A stretch of DNA of 64,000 nt from Skermanella sp. TT6 (GCF_016653635.2 NZ_CP067421.1:744001-808000); one strand, 5' to 3'. Shown: positions 44,452 to 54,304, counted from the first letter of the stretch. Translations and numbers: made by a program. Notes: generated from the sequence alone by a model not told the origin.

Positions 44452-44471
44452 GGGGCCGGAGAGGCGGCCCC
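44452..44471 (-). terminator. short hairpin after the cupin gene
   Basis: GGGGCC (44452-44457) and GGCCCC (44466-44471) form a 6-bp stem in the 62-base gap between the cupin stop and the MFS start. Weak, with no T-run. Confidence 0.35.
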
Positions 44472-44474
44472 AAG

Positions 44475-44987
44475 TCACGTCATGCCCGGGTCCGCGTCCT
44501 TGACGTGCAGCAGGTCGGCGGAGAGCAGGACGGCGGTGCCCTTGCCGGTGTTCTTCCACCAGTGGGAAACGCCGTGCCGTTCCGCCGTGCTCTCGCCGGC
44601 CTTGTGGACGATCGGCACGGCGCAGGTGCTGGCGTATTCGGTGATCTCGCCCTTGATGACGTAGATGATGGCGGGACGGTCCCCGTGGCTGTGCCAGGGC
44701 ACGACGCCACCGGGCTTCACCTCGATCCGGCGCAGGCGGAACTGACGGTCCTGGATGGCGGCCGGCTCCTTCGCCACGTCGATCGAGGCGACGACCTTGT
44801 CGGTGACGTCCTTGGCCGGGCTCGGGTCCGGCATGCGGAGGCCGACGCCCTCCTGGCCCGCGGGACAGGCGCCGGCCAGCGCGTCGGCAGGCGCCAGGGC
44901 CAGGGCGGAACCGAGCAGCAGGGATCCCAGCAGCCCCCGCTTCAGGGCGGTTTTCAGGGAAGGCACGGCGGTGGAACGATGCGTCAT
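44475..44987 (-). CDS. exported cupin-domain protein
   Basis: Encodes 170 residues. A signal peptide (about 17-38, ending ADALA) is followed by a small double-stranded beta-helix. The cupin motif 1 is GGVVPWHSHGDRPAIIYVIKGEI, with two His and a downstream Glu as likely metal ligands. SHWWKNTGKG sits near motif 2. Two Cys (in GACPAG and STCAVP) may form a disulfide. The reaction is unknown. GGGAGAC precedes ATG 44987. Divergent from bdhA, with a large hairpin in the gap. Confidence 0.82.
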   Translation of the reverse strand: MTHRSTAVPSLKTALKRGLLGSLLLGSALALAPADALAGACPAGQEGVGLRMPDPSPAKDVTDKVVASIDVAKEPAAIQDRQFRLRRIEVKPGGVVPWHSHGDRPAIIYVIKGEITEYASTCAVPIVHKAGESTAERHGVSHWWKNTGKGTAVLLSADLLHVKDADPGMT

Positions 44988-45058
44988 GTGAAGTCTCCCG
45001 GTTGCCACGCCCGTCGCGTGGTGACGGGACCGAGCATCGTCGGGACGGGCGCTCGGGG

Positions 45059-45123
45059 GAAATGCCGGTTGGCTAAGCAGTCGATACCCGCCGGCTATCG
45101 ACTGCTTAGCCAACCGGCATTTC
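45059..45123. repeat. perfect 28-bp inverted repeat with 9-base loop
   Basis: Arms 45059-45086 and 45096-45123 are exact reverse complements. The arm core is CCGGTTGGCTAAGCAGTCG and the loop is CCCGCCGGC. It lies centrally in the 205-base gap between the divergent cupin and bdhA genes. It is too long and too perfect for an ordinary operator. Candidates are a REP/MITE-like mobile hairpin or a strong structural RNA element. Confidence 0.7.
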
Positions 45124-45192
45124 ACGGCGGCGGCTCCCGGTGGGACAGTCCGGCCAAGATCACCGGACCAGTTCCACCAGAGAGGTCTCGCC

Positions 45193-46029
45193 ATGGACAC
45201 GCTGACAGTGAAGAATCCCGCATCCCCTGCCGCCGTCCCGATCGACGAGTTCGAGGGCAGGGTGGCGCTGGTCACCGGTTCGACCAGCGGAATCGGCCTC
45301 GGCATCGCGCGGGCCTTCGCCGCCCGGGGCGCCACCGTCGTGCTGAACGGCTTCGGCCCGGCGCGGGACATCGCCGAGGCGCGCAGCGCCATCGAGGAGG
45401 AGTTCGGGGTGGAGACGGCCTATTCGGACGCTGACATGTCCGACCCGGAGGCGATCGGCCGGATGATCGAGACGGCGGCATACCGGCACGGGCGGATCGA
45501 CATCCTGGTCAACAACGCCGGCATCCAGCACGTGGCGCCGGTGACCGAGTTCCCGCCGGACAAATGGGACCGGATCCTGGCGATCAACCTCAACTCCGCC
45601 TTCCATACCGTGAGGCTGGCGCTGCCGGTCATGCGGCGGAACGGCTTCGGCCGGATCGTCAACGTCGCCTCGGCCCACGGGCTCGTGGCGTCCCCGTTCA
45701 AGTCGGCCTACGTCGCGGCCAAGCACGGCATCGTGGGATTCACGAAGACGGTCGCGCTCGAGGTGGCGGAGGAGCCGATCACCTGCAACGCGATCTGCCC
45801 CGGCTACGTCCTAACGCCGCTGGTCGAGCAGCAGATCGACGACCAGGCGAAGGTCCACGGCATCTCCCGCGAGGCGGTGGTCCGCGACGTGCTCCTGGCT
45901 CAGCAGCCGAGCAAGCGGTTCGCCACCGTGGACGAGATCGGCGCGCTCGCCGTGTTCCTGTCCAGCCACGCCGCCGCCTCGATCACCGGTGCCGCGATAC
46001 CGGTGGACGGCGGCTGGACCGCGCACTGA
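45193..46029 (+). CDS. bdhA: 3-hydroxybutyrate dehydrogenase (SDR family)
   Basis: Encodes 278 residues. The Rossmann nucleotide motif is TGSTSGIG (28-35), NNAG is near 107-110, and the catalytic residues are N132, S160, Y173 and K177 (SAYVAAKHG). The C-terminal GAAIPVDGGWTAH is typical of D-3-hydroxybutyrate dehydrogenases. It would oxidise 3-hydroxybutyrate to acetoacetate with NAD in polyhydroxybutyrate breakdown. A leader of about 17 residues precedes the core. A patatin gene follows 28 bases later; bdhA-patatin pairing is familiar in alphaproteobacteria. Confidence 0.9.
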   Translation: MDTLTVKNPASPAAVPIDEFEGRVALVTGSTSGIGLGIARAFAARGATVVLNGFGPARDIAEARSAIEEEFGVETAYSDADMSDPEAIGRMIETAAYRHGRIDILVNNAGIQHVAPVTEFPPDKWDRILAINLNSAFHTVRLALPVMRRNGFGRIVNVASAHGLVASPFKSAYVAAKHGIVGFTKTVALEVAEEPITCNAICPGYVLTPLVEQQIDDQAKVHGISREAVVRDVLLAQQPSKRFATVDEIGALAVFLSSHAAASITGAAIPVDGGWTAH

Positions 46030-46057
46030 CCCTACCACCGGATATCGGAGAGCAGAC

Positions 46058-47233
46058 ATGCTGATGACCAGGACCGGGGTCGAACCCGGAACGGGTGCTG
46101 CGGCGAAGCCGCAATTCGACAAGGAGACGCTGGGCCAGATCGTGCTGGTGTTCCAGGGCGGCGGCGCCCTGGGCGCCTACCAGGCCGGCGTCTACGAGGC
46201 GATGCAGGAGGCCGGCCTGGAGCCGGATTGGGTGATCGGCACCTCGATCGGCGCCATCAACGCCGGCCTGATCGCCGGCAACCGGCCGGCCAGGCGGCTG
46301 GCGCGCCTCCAGGAGTTCTGGCGGAGGGTGCGGCACGGCCCGTTCCGGCAGCTGACCGCGGCCTCCTGGGGCGGCGGCCCGGAGGCGTTCAGCGCCCTGA
46401 CGGCGGCGGCGGGAGTGGACGGCTTCTTCCAGCCCAACCCCTGGGCCTTCCTCGGCATGAAGACCGTCCTCGGGCCGGAGAACGCCGGCTATTACTCGAC
46501 CGGTCCGCTGGCGAGGACGCTCGCCGACCTGATCGACCCGGACTGCCTGGGTGCCGGCCACCCGCGGCTGACGGTCGGCGCCGCCAATGTCCGGACCGCG
46601 GAGATGCATTATTTCGACAGCCGCGCCGCGCCGCTGACGATCCGGCACGTGATGGCCTCCGGGGCGCTGCCGCCGGCCTTCCCCGCGGTCCGGATCGACG
46701 GCGAGCTCTACTGGGACGGCGGCATCCTGTCGAACACGCCCGTCGAGGCGGTCTTCGACGACAATCCCCGGCGCAGCGGCCTCGTCTTCGCGGTCCATAT
46801 ATGGAACCCCAGCGGACCGGAGCCGGACAGCATCTGGAAGGTCATGAGCCGCCAGAAGGACCTTCAGTACGCCAGCCGGGCGGCCAGCCACATCGTCCGG
46901 CAGAAGCAGATCCACCGCCTGCGCCACGTCATCGCCGAACTGGCGGAGGCCCTGCCGGCCGACCGGCGCGACGATCCGCGCATCCGCGAGCTGGCGGCCT
47001 ACGGCTGCCTCACCCGGATGCACGTGGTGCGCCTGCTGGCCCCGCCGCTGGCGGGCGAGGACCATTCCAAGGACATCGACTTCAGCCCCCAAGGCATCAG
47101 GGCCCGCTGGTCGGCCGGCTATGCCGACACCGTCCGCGTCCTGGCCGAGGCCCCCTGGACCCATCCCGCCGATCCGATCGAGGGTTTCATCCTGCACGAT
47201 GCGAAGGCCGGCCGGGTCGTCGGTGAAGGCTAG
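46058..47233 (+). CDS. patatin-like phospholipase (PHB-linked type)
   Basis: Encodes 391 residues. The oxyanion loop is QGGGALGAYQAGV, the nucleophile S63 in GTSIGA, and the dyad Asp D220 in LYWDGGILSNTPV. A DUF3734-like C-terminal extension of about 125 residues (SRQKDLQYASRAASHIVRQ) follows. It sits 28 bases after bdhA with its own GGAG site, so the two form an operon. It may release fatty or hydroxy acids from lipid or granule surface. ATG 46058 is chosen over upstream in-frame codons that lie inside bdhA. Confidence 0.9.
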   Translation: MLMTRTGVEPGTGAAAKPQFDKETLGQIVLVFQGGGALGAYQAGVYEAMQEAGLEPDWVIGTSIGAINAGLIAGNRPARRLARLQEFWRRVRHGPFRQLTAASWGGGPEAFSALTAAAGVDGFFQPNPWAFLGMKTVLGPENAGYYSTGPLARTLADLIDPDCLGAGHPRLTVGAANVRTAEMHYFDSRAAPLTIRHVMASGALPPAFPAVRIDGELYWDGGILSNTPVEAVFDDNPRRSGLVFAVHIWNPSGPEPDSIWKVMSRQKDLQYASRAASHIVRQKQIHRLRHVIAELAEALPADRRDDPRIRELAAYGCLTRMHVVRLLAPPLAGEDHSKDIDFSPQGIRARWSAGYADTVRVLAEAPWTHPADPIEGFILHDAKAGRVVGEG

Positions 47234-47403
47234 CCGCCGGATGCCGCGGCGCCTCTCGAAAGTGGTGTGACGACACGAAATTGCCAGCAGCTCCATTGTC
47301 AGATTGCCCATTCTGTGGCTCTATGTGAAAAAACGCGCTGCCTGGGGCTACCGGCCGGCAGCCGAACCACGACCCGCGGGGAAGCTCAACAGAGGGGTTG
47401 CAT

Positions 47404-47670
47404 ATGAGGGAAAATCTCGACACCCAGGCGCAGCTATACTGGCGCGCCAATATCCAGACGGTCCTGGGCTGTCTGGTCGTATGGTTTCTCGTGTCGTTCG
47501 GAGCGGGGATCCTCTTCGCCGATGCCCTCAACGGCATCATGCTCGGCGGTTTTCCATTGGGCTTCTGGTTCGCCCAGCAGGGTTCCATCGTCATCTTCCT
47601 GCTGCTCATCGTCTTCTACGCTTGGCGAATGAACCGGCTCGACCGCCAGTTCAACGTCGACGAGATCTAG
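47404..47670 (+). CDS. DUF4212 small subunit of a sodium/substrate symporter
   Basis: Encodes 88 residues with two membrane helices (about 17-40 and 51-74). The family features are AQLYWRANIQTVLGCL, the central FPLGFWFAQQGSIVIF and the end YAWRMNRLDRQF. DUF4212 proteins always sit beside a VC_2705-type sodium:solute symporter, as here 25 bases downstream, and are thought to be its accessory subunit. GAGGGG precedes ATG 47404. The 170-base gap upstream holds its likely promoter, but I could not pick one out. Confidence 0.9.
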   Translation: MRENLDTQAQLYWRANIQTVLGCLVVWFLVSFGAGILFADALNGIMLGGFPLGFWFAQQGSIVIFLLLIVFYAWRMNRLDRQFNVDEI

Positions 47671-47695
47671 GCGACCGTTCGGAAGGCTCAAGAAA

Positions 47696-49477
47696 ATGGA
47701 ACTCCAGACACTTACCTACCTGGTGGTCGGAGCCACCTTCGTCCTCTATATCGGGATCGCCGTCTGGTCGCGGGCAGCGACGACGGGCGACTTCTATGTC
47801 GCGGGCAAGGGCGTCCATCCCATCGCCAACGGCATGGCGACCGGCGCCGACTGGATGTCGGCGGCTTCCTTCATTTCCATGGCCGGCCTGATCGCGTTCC
47901 TGGGCTACGGCGGATCGGTCTACCTGATGGGGTGGACCGGCGGCTACGTCCTGCTGGCGATGCTGCTGGCGCCGTACCTGCGGAAATACGGCAAGTTCAC
48001 GGTGCCGGAGTTCATCGGCGACCGCTATTACAGCAGCGCCGCGCGGGTCGTCGCGGTGATCTGCCTGATCTTCATCTCCTTCGTCTACGTCGCCGGGCAG
48101 ATGCGCGGCGTCGGCATCGTGTTCTCGCGCTTCCTGGAGGTCAGCATCGAGGTCGGGCTGATCGTCGGCATGGGGATCGTGTTCGTCTATGCCGTGCTGG
48201 GCGGCATGAAGGGAATCACCTATACGCAGGTGGCCCAGTACGTCGTCCTGATCACCGCCTACATCGTGCCGGCGGTCTTCATCTCCCTCCAGCTGACCGG
48301 CAATCCGATCCCGCCGCTCGGCCTCGGCGGCACCCTCGTGGACAGCCCCGCGGTCAGCGCCGACGGCGTCTACCTGCTGGAACGGCTGAACGCGGTCGTC
48401 ACCGAGCTCGGTTTCGCGGCCTATACCGACGGGCAGAAGAGCGCCATCGACCTGTTCGCCATCACGGCGGCGCTGATGGTCGGCACGGCGGGGCTGCCGC
48501 ACGTGATCGTCCGCTTCTTCACCGTGCCGCGCGTCCGCGACGCCCGTTCCTCGGCCGGCTGGGCGCTGTTCTTCATCGCCCTGCTGTATCTCTGCGCCCC
48601 GGCGGTCGGCGCCATGGCCCGCTACAACCTGATGGACACGCTCCAGGTCGGGGCCGTGGGTGCTCCGGACGGCAACCTGCTCTACGAGGAACGTCCGGCC
48701 TGGATGCAGCGCTGGGAGCAGACGGGCCTGCTCAAGTTCGAGGACAAGAACGGCGACGGCCGCATCCAGTACTACAACCCGGCGGGCATGAACGACGACC
48801 TGGAAAGGCAGTACGGCTGGGCCGGCAACGAGCTGACCGTGGACCGAGACATCATGGTGCTCGCGAATCCCGAGATCGCGAGGCTGCCCGACTGGGTGAT
48901 CGCCCTGGTCGCGGCGGGCGGCATCGCGGCGGCCCTCTCCACCGCCGCCGGCCTGCTGCTGGTGATATCCTCCTCGATCTCCCACGACCTGCTGAAAAGC
49001 ACCTTCGCCAAGGGCATGACGGAGAAGAACGAGCTGATGGCCGGCCGCATCGCCGCCGCCGGTGCCATCCTGATCGCGGGATACCTGGGCTACAATCCTC
49101 CCGGGTTCGTGGCGGAGGTGGTCGCCTTCGCCTTCGGCCTCGCGGCCAGCTCGCTGTTCCCCGCTATCATGATGGGCATCTTCGCGAAGAGGGTGAACCG
49201 GGAAGGGGCGATCGCCGGCATGCTGACGGGGCTCATCTTCACGATGGGCTACATCGTCTACTTCAAGGGGATCTTCATCGATCCGATCGGCGTCAACACG
49301 CCCGCGAACTGGCTGCTGGGGATCTCTCCGGAAGGGATCGGGTTCGTCGGCATGCTGCTGAACTTCGCCGTCGCGTTCGCGGTCAGCAAGATGACCGCGG
49401 CGCCGCCGCGCGAGATCCAGGATCTGGTGGACTATATCCGGTCGCCGCGGGGCGCCAAGGCCGCGATCGACCACTGA
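47696..49477 (+). CDS. sodium:solute symporter, VC_2705 subfamily (acetate/propionate type)
   Basis: Encodes 593 residues with about thirteen helices. SSS family stretches include FYVAGKGVHPIANGMATGADW near residue 35, GYGGSVYLMGWTGGYVLL, and GLPHVIVRFFTVPRVRDARSSAGWAL. An extra hydrophilic loop (about 330-390, with FEDKNGDGRIQYYNP) is typical of this subfamily and resembles an EF-hand-like loop. Related ActP proteins import acetate and other short carboxylates with sodium. It forms an operon with the DUF4212 gene and probably the DUF294 gene behind it. Confidence 0.92.
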   Translation: MELQTLTYLVVGATFVLYIGIAVWSRAATTGDFYVAGKGVHPIANGMATGADWMSAASFISMAGLIAFLGYGGSVYLMGWTGGYVLLAMLLAPYLRKYGKFTVPEFIGDRYYSSAARVVAVICLIFISFVYVAGQMRGVGIVFSRFLEVSIEVGLIVGMGIVFVYAVLGGMKGITYTQVAQYVVLITAYIVPAVFISLQLTGNPIPPLGLGGTLVDSPAVSADGVYLLERLNAVVTELGFAAYTDGQKSAIDLFAITAALMVGTAGLPHVIVRFFTVPRVRDARSSAGWALFFIALLYLCAPAVGAMARYNLMDTLQVGAVGAPDGNLLYEERPAWMQRWEQTGLLKFEDKNGDGRIQYYNPAGMNDDLERQYGWAGNELTVDRDIMVLANPEIARLPDWVIALVAAGGIAAALSTAAGLLLVISSSISHDLLKSTFAKGMTEKNELMAGRIAAAGAILIAGYLGYNPPGFVAEVVAFAFGLAASSLFPAIMMGIFAKRVNREGAIAGMLTGLIFTMGYIVYFKGIFIDPIGVNTPANWLLGISPEGIGFVGMLLNFAVAFAVSKMTAAPPREIQDLVDYIRSPRGAKAAIDH

Positions 49478-49506
49478 GCATCGATCCCTGATCATCGACC
49501 ACCGGC

Positions 49507-49541
49507 CGGAAGGGCAGGGCGGCCGCCGTCCTGCCCTTCCG
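49507..49541 (+). promoter_or_regulatory. 12-bp-stem hairpin between symporter and DUF294 genes
   Basis: Bases 49507-49518 pair perfectly with 49530-49541 (core GGAAGGGCAGG) around an 11-base loop. It ends eight bases before ATG 49549 and has no T-run. It could uncouple expression of the two genes or block initiation at 49549. Confidence 0.5.
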
Positions 49542-49548
49542 CGCCATC

Positions 49549-51423
49549 ATGGGGCAAACCACCGTGGAGGCGGCCTTGAACATGCCGGTCCAGCCTGCCG
49601 CGGTCCGCGATTTCATCGCCGACCAGCCGGCCTTCGCGAAACTTCCCGAGGACGACCTGGATGCCGTCGCCGCCCAGGTCGTCCCGATCCACCTGAACAA
49701 GGGCGAGACGCCGGCATGGGCGGGCGACCCCGCCGGCGGAATCGCCCTGGTACGGAGCGGATCGCTGGAGGTCCGAACCGTCACGGGCGAACCCGTGGTC
49801 CGCCTGGGCGAAGGCGACCTGGTGCCGGCCTCCGGGATCTCCGGCGGCGACGCCGTGCTGCGGGTCGCCGTCCTGGAGGACGCCGTCCTCTACCGGATCC
49901 CGGCCGAACAGATCCTCCGGCTGAGGGCGGCCCACCCCCATTTCGCCCGCCTGCTCGATCCGCAGCCGGGCGAGCGGCTGCGCGCGGCCCATGGGCGGAT
50001 GGACCCGGCGAGCCGCCGGGAGGTCAGGGACATGATCCGGCGCCCGCCGGAGGTGGCCACCCCCGGGACCAGCATCGCCGATGCCGCCCGGCACATGCAC
50101 CGGGCCTCCGTCTCCTGCCTGGCGGTGGTCGAGGACGGGCGGCTCCTGGGGATCGTCACCGACCGTGACCTGCGCAACCGCGTGCTGGCGGCGGGCCGGG
50201 ACCCGGCCGGCCCGGTATCCTCCGTGATGACGCCGGACCCGTTCCAGATCGACGATACCGCCCTGGTCTTCCAGGCGGAGATCCTGATGGGCCGCCACGG
50301 CATCAACCATTTGCCCGTCATGTGCGGGGCGGAACTGGTCGGGCTGGTGACCAGCACCGACATCCTGCGGACCCATGTCCGGTCGGTCGCCTTCATGGCG
50401 GGCGACATCGCCCGGCGGGATGACGCCGCGGGCGTCGCGGCGGCCGTGAAGCCGCTGCCGGACATGGTCCACGACCTGGTGGAAGGGGGCAGCAGCGCCT
50501 ACGGCATCGGCCATGCCGTCTCGGCCGTTACCGACGCGACGACGGAACGGCTGCTCGGGCTGGCGGAGCGGCGGCTGGGCTCGCCGCCGGTGCCGTATCT
50601 CTGGATGGCGCTCGGGTCCCAGGCGCGGAACGAGCAGACCGCCTGCTCGGATCAGGACAACGCCCTCGTCCTGTCCGACGACTACGACGAAGAGGCCCAC
50701 GGAGACTACTTCAAGGCCCTGGCGGAATTCGTCTGCGACGGGCTGGCGGAGGCAGGATATCCCCTCTGCCCCGGCGGCATCATGGCCCGGAACCCGCGGT
50801 GGCGGATGCCTCTGGAGGCTTGGCGCCGCGCCTTCGAGCGCTGGGTGCGGGAACCGCTGCCGGAGGCGCTGCTGAACGCCAGCGTCTTCTTCGACATGCG
50901 GCCGGTCGCCGGCCCGCCATCGCTGTTCCGCGACCTTCAGCGCCACGTCCTGGAACTGACCGGAAGCAACGGTCTGTTCCTCGGCCATATGGTCCGCAAC
51001 GCGCTGACCCACCAGCCGCCGCTGGGACTCTTCCGGAACTTCGTCCTGATCTCCGGCGGGGAGCACCATCGGTCGCTCGACCTCAAGCACTCCGTCCTGG
51101 CGCCGATCGTCGATCTGGCCCGGGTCTACGCCCTGGACGCCGGCTCGCCCGTGGTCAACACCCATGACCGGCTGGTGGTCGCCGGCGAGACCGGCAAGGT
51201 CAGCCGGGACGGCGCCCGCGACCTGGTGGACGCGTTGGAGTTCCTGGGCCTCGTGCGGATCCGGCACCAGGCTCGGCTCATGAAGGCCGGCAAGACTCCG
51301 GACAACTACCTGTCGCCGCAGGAGCTTTCGCCGTTCGAGCGGGGGCACCTCAAGGACGCCTTCGCGGTGGTGAAGCTGATGCAATCGGCGGCCCTCGCCG
51401 CGTACCGCGGCGGCATGGCCTGA
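49549..51423 (+). CDS. cNMP-binding / double-CBS / DUF294 nucleotidyltransferase-like protein
   Basis: Encodes up to 624 residues. A cyclic-nucleotide-binding-like domain (about 20-130), two CBS domains (about 165-285), a DUF294 nucleotidyltransferase fold with GSQARNEQTACSDQDN (D368 and D370 as metal Asp pair), and a DUF294 C-terminal helical substrate-binding domain (about 480-615). Proteins of this build commonly sit beside DUF4212/SSS symporters and probably regulate them by nucleotide transfer, as GlnD-like enzymes do. The target is not known. The start is uncertain: ATG 49549 has a hairpin where its ribosome site should be, and ATG 49582 follows a GGAGG. Confidence 0.88.
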   Translation: MGQTTVEAALNMPVQPAAVRDFIADQPAFAKLPEDDLDAVAAQVVPIHLNKGETPAWAGDPAGGIALVRSGSLEVRTVTGEPVVRLGEGDLVPASGISGGDAVLRVAVLEDAVLYRIPAEQILRLRAAHPHFARLLDPQPGERLRAAHGRMDPASRREVRDMIRRPPEVATPGTSIADAARHMHRASVSCLAVVEDGRLLGIVTDRDLRNRVLAAGRDPAGPVSSVMTPDPFQIDDTALVFQAEILMGRHGINHLPVMCGAELVGLVTSTDILRTHVRSVAFMAGDIARRDDAAGVAAAVKPLPDMVHDLVEGGSSAYGIGHAVSAVTDATTERLLGLAERRLGSPPVPYLWMALGSQARNEQTACSDQDNALVLSDDYDEEAHGDYFKALAEFVCDGLAEAGYPLCPGGIMARNPRWRMPLEAWRRAFERWVREPLPEALLNASVFFDMRPVAGPPSLFRDLQRHVLELTGSNGLFLGHMVRNALTHQPPLGLFRNFVLISGGEHHRSLDLKHSVLAPIVDLARVYALDAGSPVVNTHDRLVVAGETGKVSRDGARDLVDALEFLGLVRIRHQARLMKAGKTPDNYLSPQELSPFERGHLKDAFAVVKLMQSAALAAYRGGMA

Positions 51424-51449
51424 CCGCGGCTGAACCGGGAACTCCACGG

Positions 51450-52031
51450 ATGCTCCTCGATGTCCTGATCGCGGCCTGCGCCGCCTTCGCGGCCCTCGGC
51501 GTCATGCTGATCTGCTTCAAGGTGCTGCGCGCCACGCCGCCGCGCTGGCTCGGCCCGGTCGTCGCCGCCGTCGCGGTCGTCGCGGTCACCGCCACGCTGC
51601 GCTATCAGTGGGCCGGACGCATGGAATCGATGCTGCCGAAGGAGATGGTCGTCGTCGAGCGTCTCGCCACGCGGTCGCCGTTCGAACCCTGGTCCTACGT
51701 GAAGCCGGTGGTCACCACGCTGGTGCTGGCCGACAGGGATACGGCGCGAACCAACCCCGCCCATGCCGACCTCGTGCTCATCAACGTCCTGATCATGAGG
51801 CGCACCGAAGATACCCTGGTCACACGCCATCTGGTCGATTGCGCCGCCCGGCGCGAGGCGGTGTTTCCGGCCGGCGCCCCGTTCACGTCGGAAGGCCTGC
51901 CGGACGGCCTGGCCTGGGCCGCCGACACCCCGCCAGCCCTGATCTCCACGGCCTGCTCCCTTCGGACTTCCGGCATCGGTCCGGACAGTCGAGATGAAAG
52001 TCATATGCCTAAAATCCGGTCCTTTATTTAA
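51450..52031 (+). CDS. membrane-anchored hypothetical protein of the symporter locus
   Basis: Encodes 193 residues: one helix near 2-24, a second near 35-50, then a soluble domain (MLPKEMVVVERLATRS, PWSYVKPVVTTLVL, LVTRHLVDCAARREAVF). I recognise no family. The soluble domain could face the periplasm. It starts 26 bases after the DUF294 stop on the same strand, so it is probably the fourth gene of the symporter operon. The end is AT-rich and runs toward the chemoreceptor promoter. Confidence 0.65.
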   Translation: MLLDVLIAACAAFAALGVMLICFKVLRATPPRWLGPVVAAVAVVAVTATLRYQWAGRMESMLPKEMVVVERLATRSPFEPWSYVKPVVTTLVLADRDTARTNPAHADLVLINVLIMRRTEDTLVTRHLVDCAARREAVFPAGAPFTSEGLPDGLAWAADTPPALISTACSLRTSGIGPDSRDESHMPKIRSFI

Positions 52032-52132
52032 AGAATACTGCAACAAACCTTGGCCAAGAATAGCGCGCACTCGGGCGGTACGCCGCGTTGATCGGTATTC
52101 GTCCGAAAGGAAAGCGCAACCAAGGAACAGCC

Positions 52133-54247
52133 ATGCCATCCCTCACGACCGCGCCGCGTCATCTCCGTTCCCCCGGCATCGGAGCGTCGCTGAACCTGAT
52201 CGTCGCCGCCCTCTGCCTGATCCTGGTCGGCATCACCGGCTCGACGCTGATCGGCGCCTTCGGTGCCGTCCGTTCCGCGGAGCGCGCGGGCGATCTGGCG
52301 CGCGCCGGCCGCGACGTCTTCACGGCACTCCAGAATGTCAGGATCGAGCGCGGCGGCACCCGCCTCCAGCTGGAAGCCCAGGACGCCGCCGCGGCGACCA
52401 TGCTGACCGGCCTGGAAGCCCTCCGCGCCAAGTCCGGCGCGGCGCTGGAAGCGCTGGTGGCGGCCTGCGGGCGCACCGACTGCGCCGATGCGGCCGAGAT
52501 GGCGGAACTCGAGGCACGGAGCGGCCGGCTGGCGGCACTGCGCCCGGAGATCGACCGGAACCTGAGCCAGCCGCTCTCGGCGCGCCGGGACGGGTTCGCG
52601 AAGGAGGCTAATGCCGTCATCACCGCCCTGGTCGACCAGCTCGAACTGATCTCCGGGCGGTTGACGGCGCGGCTGGCCGACGTCGATGCCTTCACCGCGG
52701 TCCAGGTGGCCGTGAAGGACGCGGCGTACCTGGCGCGCGATGCCGCCGGCCTGGAGAAGTATCCGGTCGCGGCCATCATCAAGGACAAGGCCGTCTCGGC
52801 CGAGAACCGGGCCAAGATCGCGGAACTGCGCGGCAAGGCCGACGCCGGCTGGAAGCTGGTCAGGGAGATCGCCGGGCGCCCCGGCATGCCGGCGCCGGTC
52901 GTGGCCGCCGCCGAGGCCGCGCAGGCGCTCCACTTCGGCACCACCGTCAAGCTGAGCGACGAGATCCAGCAGGCCGTCGCGGCCGGGAACGCTGCGCCGG
53001 TCGGGGCGGCGGAGTTCAGCAAGGCCGTCGACGCCGGGACCACCAGCCTGGTCGCCGTCTGCGAGGCGGCCCTGGATGCCATCGTCCTGCATGCCGACGC
53101 GAAATCGTCGGCAGCGTCCGGAAACCTGACGCTGCAGGCCAGCCTGTTGCTGCTGGCCGTCGCCATCGGGGCCGGCGCCCTGGCGGTCATCCGCAGGCGG
53201 GTCCTGCGGCCGATCGACGGCATCACCGGGGCGATGCTGCGCGTCGCCGAGGGCGACCTGTCCGGCACGATCCCCTATGCCGAGCGGGGTGACGAGATCG
53301 GCCGCCTCGCGGGTGCGCTGGGCACCTTCAAGCGCAATGCCGAGGAGACCCGCCGCCTGCAGCGCGAGCAGCAGGAGGAGCAGGTCGGCAAGGAGGCCCG
53401 CCATCGGGAGATGGAGGCCGCGCTGGCGGAGTTCGGCTCGGCCGTCGCCCGCGTCCTCCAGGGCTTCAACGTCTCGGCGGAGCGGATGACCGCCGCGTCG
53501 GAGAACCTGACGGAGGTCGCGGACTCGTCGAAATCGCGGGCCACGGTGGTCGCGGGCGCGTCCGAGGAGACCTCCGCCAACGTCCAGACCGTCGCCGCCG
53601 CGACCGAGGAACTGGCCGCCTCGATCGCCGAGATCGGGCGCCAGGTCACCCACGCCGCCGGCCGCGCCCGCGACGCCGTGTCGGAGGCCCGCCAGACCGG
53701 CGAGACGGTGCGCGCCCTGGACGAGGCGGCCCAGCGGATCGGCGCCGTGGTCGGGCTGATCCAGCAGATCGCCAACCAGACCAACCTGCTGGCGCTGAAC
53801 GCCACGATCGAGGCGGCGCGCGCCGGCGAGGCCGGGAAGGGCTTCACGATCGTCGCGCACGAGGTCAAGAACCTCGCCGGCCAGACCGCCAAGGCGACGG
53901 AGGAGATCTCCGGCCAGATCTCGGCGATCCAGGCCTCGACCCGGCAGACCGTGGAAGCGATCGTCGGCATCGCGGCGACGGTGGAGGAGATCGACCAGAC
54001 CTCGGCGGCGATCGCCTCTGCGGTGGAACAGCAGGCCTCGGCGACGCGCGAGATCACCCGCAACACCAACGAGGCCGCCCGCGGCACCCAGGAGGTTTCC
54101 TCCAACATCCTGGGCGTGACCGAGGACGCGAACCGGACGGGCGGAGCCGCCGGCGAGGTCCATGCCGCCGCCGAGGAACTGCGCCGCGAGGCCGCCGTGC
54201 TGGGCCAGCAGATCGACCGCTTCCTCGGACGCATCCAGGCGGCCTGA
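52133..54247 (+). CDS. methyl-accepting chemotaxis protein
   Basis: Encodes 704 residues. Helix 1 (about 19-42), a long helical periplasmic domain of about 300 residues rich in Ala and Glu (four-helix-bundle sensor), helix 2 (about 332-356) and HAMP (about 357-410) come first. The signalling hairpin has [20 protein letters not shown] at its tip. The C-terminus has no CheR/CheB pentapeptide. AAGGA precedes ATG 52133. The neighbouring symporter suggests it may sense the same carboxylate, but this is inference. Confidence 0.93.
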   Translation: MPSLTTAPRHLRSPGIGASLNLIVAALCLILVGITGSTLIGAFGAVRSAERAGDLARAGRDVFTALQNVRIERGGTRLQLEAQDAAAATMLTGLEALRAKSGAALEALVAACGRTDCADAAEMAELEARSGRLAALRPEIDRNLSQPLSARRDGFAKEANAVITALVDQLELISGRLTARLADVDAFTAVQVAVKDAAYLARDAAGLEKYPVAAIIKDKAVSAENRAKIAELRGKADAGWKLVREIAGRPGMPAPVVAAAEAAQALHFGTTVKLSDEIQQAVAAGNAAPVGAAEFSKAVDAGTTSLVAVCEAALDAIVLHADAKSSAASGNLTLQASLLLLAVAIGAGALAVIRRRVLRPIDGITGAMLRVAEGDLSGTIPYAERGDEIGRLAGALGTFKRNAEETRRLQREQQEEQVGKEARHREMEAALAEFGSAVARVLQGFNVSAERMTAASENLTEVADSSKSRATVVAGASEETSANVQTVAAATEELAASIAEIGRQVTHAAGRARDAVSEARQTGETVRALDEAAQRIGAVVGLIQQIANQTNLLALNATIEAARAGEAGKGFTIVAHEVKNLAGQTAKATEEISGQISAIQASTRQTVEAIVGIAATVEEIDQTSAAIASAVEQQASATREITRNTNEAARGTQEVSSNILGVTEDANRTGGAAGEVHAAAEELRREAAVLGQQIDRFLGRIQAA

Positions 54248-54304
54248 GCGGGAGGGCGGCCGGGAAGACGGAAATCCGGTTCGGACATCCCCACGGCGAT
54301 ACTA

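Noticed and set aside
47234-47403. Sigma-54 promoter for the symporter operon
   Set aside because: I looked for GG-N10-GC in a TGGCAC/TTGC context and found none that fits, so none is called.
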